This document shows, in pieces, positions 13,594-18,159 of a DNA stretch of 18,159 nt. The position numbers and the translations under genes were made by a program. How positions within the stretch are numbered: the first letter of the stretch is position 1; each line of letters starts with the position of its first letter. The stretch lies in assembly GCA_035690065.1 (NCBI GenBank), contig DASSKW010000008.1, forward strand, positions 1-18,159. The letters are read 5' to 3'. The stretch is from DASSKW01 sp035690065. Its GTDB lineage: Bacteria > Pseudomonadota > Gammaproteobacteria > Natronospirales > REEB76. A model generated the notes under the pieces. That model saw only the letters and a program-made list of their open reading frames with translations. It ran no database searches and was not told where the DNA came from.

Positions 13594-15950
13594 CAAGCTT
13601 TCTCCAGTTCGATGTTGGCGTGTTGCGGGCTGAACCCCGCAGTCGCTGTCATGCCCGCTGCCAGCCACACTTCACCGGCATGCACACCATCGTCGATCCG
13701 GACCGGCAAACGTACCGTGGTGCCATTGCATTTAGCTGCGACAAGTCCGTTATCGACCAAACCCAGTCTCTTCGCATCGGCTGGCGACAGCGTCACGTAA
13801 CCGGCATCCCGCGCATCACGGGTTTCCTGCAACGGTCTGGAGCGCCGCACCAGTGAATCGACAGCATGGATGGGTGTCTCGGCGATACGCCGCAGCCCCT
13901 TGCTGGCGCCCTGCACTGTCGCCTGACGGGTACCGCGGAATTGATTATCCGGCGTCACCTTGCCCAGCAAACCATGCAGTTCATCGCGGATTTCTTCTGA
14001 CGAGGCATAGTCGAAATCTTCCAGGCCACTCAGGTTGCCGAGTACCCGCAATATCTTCCAGGCCGGACGCGCTTCTGCCTGCGGCCTGGCCATACCGGTG
14101 AAACTCTGCCAGCGGCCTTCGGTATTCACGAAAGTCCCGGATGTCTCGCCGAACGCACAGGCCGGCAACAACACGCTCGCATATTCGCGCATCGCATCGG
14201 TGACGAACGGCGTGATCATCACCACACCTTGCGCTGCCTTGAGCGCAGCAACTGCACCGGCACTGTCCCAGCAATCAAGCTCGGGTTCCAGCCCCATGAG
14301 CAGGTAGGCTTTGCGTGGTTCTGCAAATATACGGCGCGCATCCAGCCCAACGGCTTCGTTCCTGGCGCCACCCGGCAAACGATGCGGCACGGCGCCCGCC
14401 AACCAGGCACCCGCGCTGTTGGCACCCTGACTGATATATCCCAGCGTCGCGCCCGTCACGTCTGCCAACGCCGCAGCCAAGGCACGGATATCGGCATACG
14501 CCGGATGCGCCGTCGCCAGATGCCCGAGCAGGACCGCCTTGTGTTCACCGCTGACGAGTTTCGTTGCTACCAGTTCATGTTCGGCAGTCGGTTTCTGTGC
14601 CGCCACCAGCGTCTTGAGATGTGCAGGTACGCTCTTGCCGGTCGCTTTCAGCACTGCAGCCAAACCAGCGGCCAGTTCAGCAGATGGCACATTCAGATAA
14701 GCGGCAACCGGGAACAGCAAATCATAACGGCGTGGATTCAGGAACATCACCGCCCCGTCCTTCAAGGCAGCCTTCCGCAAGCGATGTGCCAGCATCGGCA
14801 CTTCCTTGCGGATGTTGGAGCCGATGATCAAGGTGGCATCGAGTCTTTCGATGTCCTCGATGGACTGGCCCAGCCACGGGAATAACGGCTCATGTTCGTC
14901 ATCACGGAAATCCGCCTGCCGCATGCGGGTATCGATATTCTGGATGCCCAGCCCCCGCGCCAGCTTCTGCAGTAGATACAGTTCTTCGGTGGTGGAACTC
15001 GGCGAGGCCAGTACGCCGGCATCGCCACCGGCAGCGCGCAAGATGTTGACTACCGTTTCCAGCGCCGCTTCCCAGCTCACTTCGCGCCAGCCGTTGTGTT
15101 CCCTGACCATCGGATGCTGCAGCCGGTCATGGCTTGCAATACCCGCATAACTGAACCGGTCACGGTCCGAGATCCAGTTCTCGTTTACCGCTTCATTGAG
15201 TCCCGGTACCACGCGCATGATCTCGCCACGCAGTACATGTCCGTACAGGTTCGAGCCCACGCAATCGTGTGGCGAGATGGTCCCGGTCTGGGTCATCTCC
15301 CAGCCACGGCCATGCATCTTGAAAGGCTTGGAGTTGAGTGCGCCGACCGGGCACAGATCGATCACGTTGCCCGACAGTTCATGATCCACACTGCGGCCGA
15401 TGTAGGTGCCGATACGCGAATGCTCACCGCGGCCGGTATCGCCCAGTTCCTGGATACCGGCGATCTCCTGACCGAAACGTACACAGCGTGTGCAATAGAT
15501 ACAGCGTGTCATGAAGGTGGAGATCAGTGGCCCGATGTCTTCGTCCTTGATGATACGTTTACTTTCCGAGAAACGTGCAATGTCGCGGCCATAGCCCATC
15601 GACAGATCCTGCAACTCGCATTCACCGCCCTGATCGCACACCGGGCAATCCAGCGGGTGATTGATGAGCAGGAATTCCATCACTGCGCGTTGCGCCGCGA
15701 TGGCTTTCACCGAGCGGGTGAATATCTTCATGCCCTCTGCAACCGGCGTCGCGCAGGCCGGCAACGGCTTGGGCGCTTTCTCGGCTTCGATCAGGCACAT
15801 GCGGCAATTCGCGGCCACCGAGAGTTTCTCGTGGTAACAGAAACGCGGGATATAGACGCCTTCGCGGTCCGCGGCCCGGATGATCATCTCACCCTTGTGC
15901 GCCTTGACCGGCTTGCCGTCGATCTCGATATTGACCAGTTCTTCAGTCAT
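13593..15950 (-). CDS. nuoG: NADH-quinone oxidoreductase subunit G (Fe-S, no N7 cluster)
   Basis: NuoG is the large Fe-S subunit of the peripheral arm. The 785 residues carry a 2Fe-2S site N1b (Cys38, 49, 52, 66), the His-ligated N5 (His98, Cys102, 105, 111) and N4 (Cys150, 153, 156, 200), then a molybdopterin-oxidoreductase-like domain without cofactor function. The N7 cysteines of the E. coli type are missing: only Cys230 remains (SPHDCVGSN), and WISDRDRF replaces the FLCDRGRF region. This resembles the mitochondrial/alpha-beta-proteobacterial type, about 120 residues shorter than E. coli. ATG 15950 gives the normal N-terminus MTEELVNIEI. No clear Shine-Dalgarno site precedes it. It lies 25 bp after nuoF. 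Confidence 0.97.
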   Translation of the reverse strand: MTEELVNIEIDGKPVKAHKGEMIIRAADREGVYIPRFCYHEKLSVAANCRMCLIEAEKAPKPLPACATPVAEGMKIFTRSVKAIAAQRAVMEFLLINHPLDCPVCDQGGECELQDLSMGYGRDIARFSESKRIIKDEDIGPLISTFMTRCIYCTRCVRFGQEIAGIQELGDTGRGEHSRIGTYIGRSVDHELSGNVIDLCPVGALNSKPFKMHGRGWEMTQTGTISPHDCVGSNLYGHVLRGEIMRVVPGLNEAVNENWISDRDRFSYAGIASHDRLQHPMVREHNGWREVSWEAALETVVNILRAAGGDAGVLASPSSTTEELYLLQKLARGLGIQNIDTRMRQADFRDDEHEPLFPWLGQSIEDIERLDATLIIGSNIRKEVPMLAHRLRKAALKDGAVMFLNPRRYDLLFPVAAYLNVPSAELAAGLAAVLKATGKSVPAHLKTLVAAQKPTAEHELVATKLVSGEHKAVLLGHLATAHPAYADIRALAAALADVTGATLGYISQGANSAGAWLAGAVPHRLPGGARNEAVGLDARRIFAEPRKAYLLMGLEPELDCWDSAGAVAALKAAQGVVMITPFVTDAMREYASVLLPACAFGETSGTFVNTEGRWQSFTGMARPQAEARPAWKILRVLGNLSGLEDFDYASSEEIRDELHGLLGKVTPDNQFRGTRQATVQGASKGLRRIAETPIHAVDSLVRRSRPLQETRDARDAGYVTLSPADAKRLGLVDNGLVAAKCNGTTVRLPVRIDDGVHAGEVWLAAGMTATAGFSPQHANIELEKA

Positions 15951-15975
15951 GTCTGTTTCGCTTTGAGCCGCGCGG

Positions 15976-17280
15976 TCAGGCTGCGTGCTGACGGGCGCCC
16001 GGGCCCACCATGCAGCAACCGTGATCGATGTGATACTGGAATTCGGCACGGAAATGTTTGATGAAACTCTGCACCGGCCATGCTGCGGCATCGCCGAACG
16101 CACAGATGGTATGGCCTTCGATCCGCTTCGACACGTCCACCAGCATGTCCAGATCTTCCTGCCGGCCCTGTCCGTGTTCTATGCGCGAGATCACGCGGTG
16201 CATCCAGCCGGTACCTTCGCGGCACGGCGTGCACTGTCCGCAGGATTCCGAATAGAAGAATCGCGACGCGCGTTCCAGCATCCGCACCATGCAGGTAGTC
16301 TCGTCCATCACCACCACGGCACCGGAACCGAGCATGGTGCCGGCGCTGCGCAGGGAATCGAAATCCATGCTGCATTCGAGCATCGCTTCGGCCGGCAACA
16401 CCGGTGCCGAGACGCCACCGGGAATCACAGCCTTGAGCTTGCGACCTTTCCAGACGCCGCCCGCCAGTTCCAGAAGATCCTTGAAGGGAGTACCAAGCGG
16501 AATCTCGAAATTACCCGGCTTCTCCACATGGCCGCTGACCGAGAATATCTTGGTGCCACCGTTGTTCGGCTTGCCGAGGTCGGCGAACCATTTGCCGCCA
16601 TTGAGGATGATGCTGGGTGCGGAAGCGAAAGTCTCGGTATTATTGACCGTGGTGGGCCGGCCGAAGGCGCCGAAGTTGGCCGGGAACGGTGGCTTGAAAC
16701 GCGGCCAGCCTTTCTTGCCTTCCAGCGAATCCAGCAGTGCCGTCTCTTCACCACATATATAAGCGCCAGCACCAAGATGAGTATGAATGTCCACATCGAC
16801 GCCTGAGCCGAGGATATCCTTGCCGAGGAAACCAGCCTTGTAGGCTTCCTTGAGCGCCTGCTCGAACCGTTCATACGGCTCATCCATGAATTCACCACGG
16901 ATGTAGTTGTAACCGGTGTTGCTGCGCATGGCGTAACAGGCGATGGCCATGCCTTCGACCAATGCGTGCGGATTGAAACGCAGGATGTCACGATCCTTGC
17001 AGGTGCCGGGTTCCGATTCATCCGAATTGCAGACCACGTAACTCGGGCCGGTCGGATTCTTCGGCATGAAACTCCATTTGGTACCGGTAGGAAACCCCGC
17101 GCCACCGCGACCGCGCAGTCCCGATGCCTTGACCTCTTCCACCACCTGCTCGGGCGTCCACTTCTCCTTGAGAATCTTCTGCCACGCCTTGTAGCCATCG
17201 ACCTTGAGATAATTCTCAAGCGTCCAGGGCTTGGAAAACTCCAGTGTACGGAAACAGACCTGGTTCAACGCGATACTCAC
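15976..17280 (-). CDS. nuoF: NADH-quinone oxidoreductase subunit F (NADH/FMN, N3)
   Basis: NuoF binds NADH and FMN and starts electron flow in complex I. In 434 residues it shows the glycine-rich FMN/NADH site GRGGAGFPTG (57-66), NSDESEPGTCKDR (85-97), GAGAYICGEETALLDSLEG (171-189), and the N3 4Fe-4S ligands Cys347, Cys350, Cys353 (SCGQCTPCREGT) and Cys393 (TICAFGD). The start codon is GTG at 17280, overlapping the nuoE stop as GTGA. GGAGG 7 nt upstream makes this start secure. Length and motifs are typical of the family. Confidence 0.98.
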   Translation of the reverse strand: MSIALNQVCFRTLEFSKPWTLENYLKVDGYKAWQKILKEKWTPEQVVEEVKASGLRGRGGAGFPTGTKWSFMPKNPTGPSYVVCNSDESEPGTCKDRDILRFNPHALVEGMAIACYAMRSNTGYNYIRGEFMDEPYERFEQALKEAYKAGFLGKDILGSGVDVDIHTHLGAGAYICGEETALLDSLEGKKGWPRFKPPFPANFGAFGRPTTVNNTETFASAPSIILNGGKWFADLGKPNNGGTKIFSVSGHVEKPGNFEIPLGTPFKDLLELAGGVWKGRKLKAVIPGGVSAPVLPAEAMLECSMDFDSLRSAGTMLGSGAVVVMDETTCMVRMLERASRFFYSESCGQCTPCREGTGWMHRVISRIEHGQGRQEDLDMLVDVSKRIEGHTICAFGDAAAWPVQSFIKHFRAEFQYHIDHGCCMVGPGARQHAA

Positions 17281-17777
17281 TTCAGGTCCTCCAGTATCTC
17301 GTCCACTTTTTCCGGCGTCAGATGCTCGTGGAATTTATGATCCACCATCATCATCGGTGCACCCGCACAGGCTGCCAGACATTCTTCCTCGCACTTGAGG
17401 TAATAGCGCCCGTCCGCAGTGCTCTCGCCGGTCTTCACGCCGAGCTTCTTCTCGATGTGCGCCACGATCTCATCCGCGCCGCGCAACATGCAGGCGATGT
17501 TGGTGCAGACCGAGATGCTGTGCCGGCCCACCGGTTTGGTCTCGAACATCGAATAGAACGTGGCAACTTCATAGACCTTGATGGGTTCCAGTTGCAGGTA
17601 AGCCGCGACCGCATCCATGAGTTCCACCGTCAGATAGCCCTCGTTCTCATGCTGGGCTTCGCGCAGTGCGACGAAGATCGCAGAACGCTGACGGCCTGCC
17701 GGATATTTCCTGATCGCTTCGTCGATAAGTTGCAAGGCATGTTTCGACAGCACGGTCTTGTTCGCGGTCTTTTCCAT
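17277..17777 (-). CDS. nuoE: NADH-quinone oxidoreductase subunit E (2Fe-2S N1a)
   Basis: NuoE is the thioredoxin-like 24-kDa subunit that carries cluster N1a next to the FMN in NuoF. The 166 residues equal the E. coli length. The ligands are Cys91 and Cys96 (SVCTNIACM) and Cys133 and Cys137 (ECLAACAGAPMM). The helical N-terminal half includes VYEVATFYSMF (68-78). The ATG shares one base with the nuoD stop (TGATG) and has GAGGTGG about 7 nt upstream. The stop overlaps the GTG start of nuoF by 4 nt, so the three genes are likely translated in a coupled way. Confidence 0.98.
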   Translation of the reverse strand: MEKTANKTVLSKHALQLIDEAIRKYPAGRQRSAIFVALREAQHENEGYLTVELMDAVAAYLQLEPIKVYEVATFYSMFETKPVGRHSISVCTNIACMLRGADEIVAHIEKKLGVKTGESTADGRYYLKCEEECLAACAGAPMMMVDHKFHEHLTPEKVDEILEDLK

Positions 17778-18159
17778 CAGCGGTCCACCTCGCCGAATAC
17801 GATGTCCTGGGTGCCGATGACTGCCACCAGATCCGCCAGCATGTGGCCGCGTATCATCTCGTCGAGTGCGGCGAGGTGCGCGAAGCCGGCGGCACGGATC
17901 TTCACCCGAAACGGTTTATTGGCACCATCCGAGATCATATAGATACCGAACTCGCCCTTGGGGTGTTCCACCGCGGCATAGGTCTCACCCGCCGGCACAC
18001 AGTAGCCTTCGGTCATGTACTTGAAGTGATGGATCAGGGATTCCATGTCGGACTTCATCTGTTCACGGCGCGGCGGCGTGACCTTGTGGTCATCCAGCCA
18101 GACCGGACCGGGATTGGCGCGCAGCCAATCGACACATTGCTTGACGATTCGATTCGACT
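17777..18159 (-). CDS. nuoD: NADH-quinone oxidoreductase subunit D (C-terminal part)
   Basis: Only the last 126 codons are inside the window; the gene continues past the right edge. NuoD (49-kDa homologue, derived from the hydrogenase large subunit) forms the quinone site with NuoB. Visible family marks are SLIHHFKYMTEGYCVPAGE, the segment GEFGIYMISDGANKPFRVK, and the C-terminus IGTQDIVFGEVDR. The stretch KIRAAGFAHL has Ala where I recall Pro in most homologues (RAPGF or RAPSF), a minor variant. The stop overlaps the nuoE start by one base. Whether NuoD is fused to NuoC, as in E. coli, cannot be seen from here. Confidence 0.96.
   Translation of the reverse strand, partial: SNRIVKQCVDWLRANPGPVWLDDHKVTPPRREQMKSDMESLIHHFKYMTEGYCVPAGETYAAVEHPKGEFGIYMISDGANKPFRVKIRAAGFAHLAALDEMIRGHMLADLVAVIGTQDIVFGEVDR

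Noticed and set aside
15951..16103. Longer NuoG start at 16103
   Set aside because: The extra 51 residues lie inside the nuoF coding region and do not match NuoG; MTEELVNIEI at 15950 is the family N-terminus.
15096..16806. Plus-strand open frames of 321 and 273 codons opposite nuoG and nuoF
   Set aside because: They are fully antisense to genes with intact cofactor motifs and have no independent support.
1..18159. CRISPR array, insertion sequence, prophage, toxin-antitoxin or defence system
   Set aside because: No repeat-spacer pattern, transposase, integrase or accessory gene is seen; every sizeable stretch is covered by a recognised housekeeping gene.

Overview
The window is an unbroken stretch of minus-strand housekeeping genes. 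Read in the direction of transcription (high to low coordinates) it holds the distal end of the complex I operon (nuoD C-terminal part, nuoE, F, G, H, I, J, K, L, M, N), an initiator tRNA gene, and the transcription/translation operon rimP-nusA-infB-rbfA-truB (truB runs off the left edge). Every protein gene looks intact apart from the two cut by the window ends. The long plus-strand open frames are antisense shadows of these genes.

The organism is most likely a gammaproteobacterium of moderately high GC. The reasons are a metY-like arrangement (tRNA-fMet just before rimP-nusA-infB, as in E. coli), gammaproteobacterial-looking NusA and IF2 sequences, and a 14-subunit-type nuo cluster sitting directly upstream. 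The complex I itself is closer to the mitochondrial/Paracoccus type than to E. coli: NuoG is short (785 aa) and lacks the N7 cluster cysteines. I cannot place the genus.

Region 6077-18159: the nuo genes are packed with 1-4 nt overlaps or short gaps (nuoD/E, E/F, G/H, J/K, K/L), so translational coupling is likely. The peripheral-arm subunits (NuoD, E, F, G, I) carry NADH oxidation, FMN and the Fe-S chain. The membrane subunits (NuoH, J, K, L, M, N) carry quinone access and proton pumping, and their key Glu and Lys residues are present. I see no convincing terminator after nuoN.

Region 5735-6076: a strong sigma70-type promoter (TTGAAA, 17 bp, TATATT, GC-rich discriminator) precedes the initiator tRNA. 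The tRNA is followed by an intrinsic terminator, then a run of hairpins ending in a second terminator just before rimP. This matches the rimP-leader attenuator concept known in gammaproteobacteria.

Region 1-5734: rimP, nusA, infB, rbfA and truB encode 30S maturation factors (RimP, RbfA), an elongation/termination factor (NusA), initiation factor IF2 and the tRNA U55 pseudouridine synthase. A 168-bp gap before nusA is unusually wide for this operon and holds five predicted hairpins.

I found no mobile element, CRISPR array, toxin-antitoxin or defence gene. The points that merit a second look are regulatory (hairpin arrays around rimP and before nusA) or single-residue variants (U1-U72 in the initiator tRNA, TKID in IF2). 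They do not amount to a new multi-gene system.
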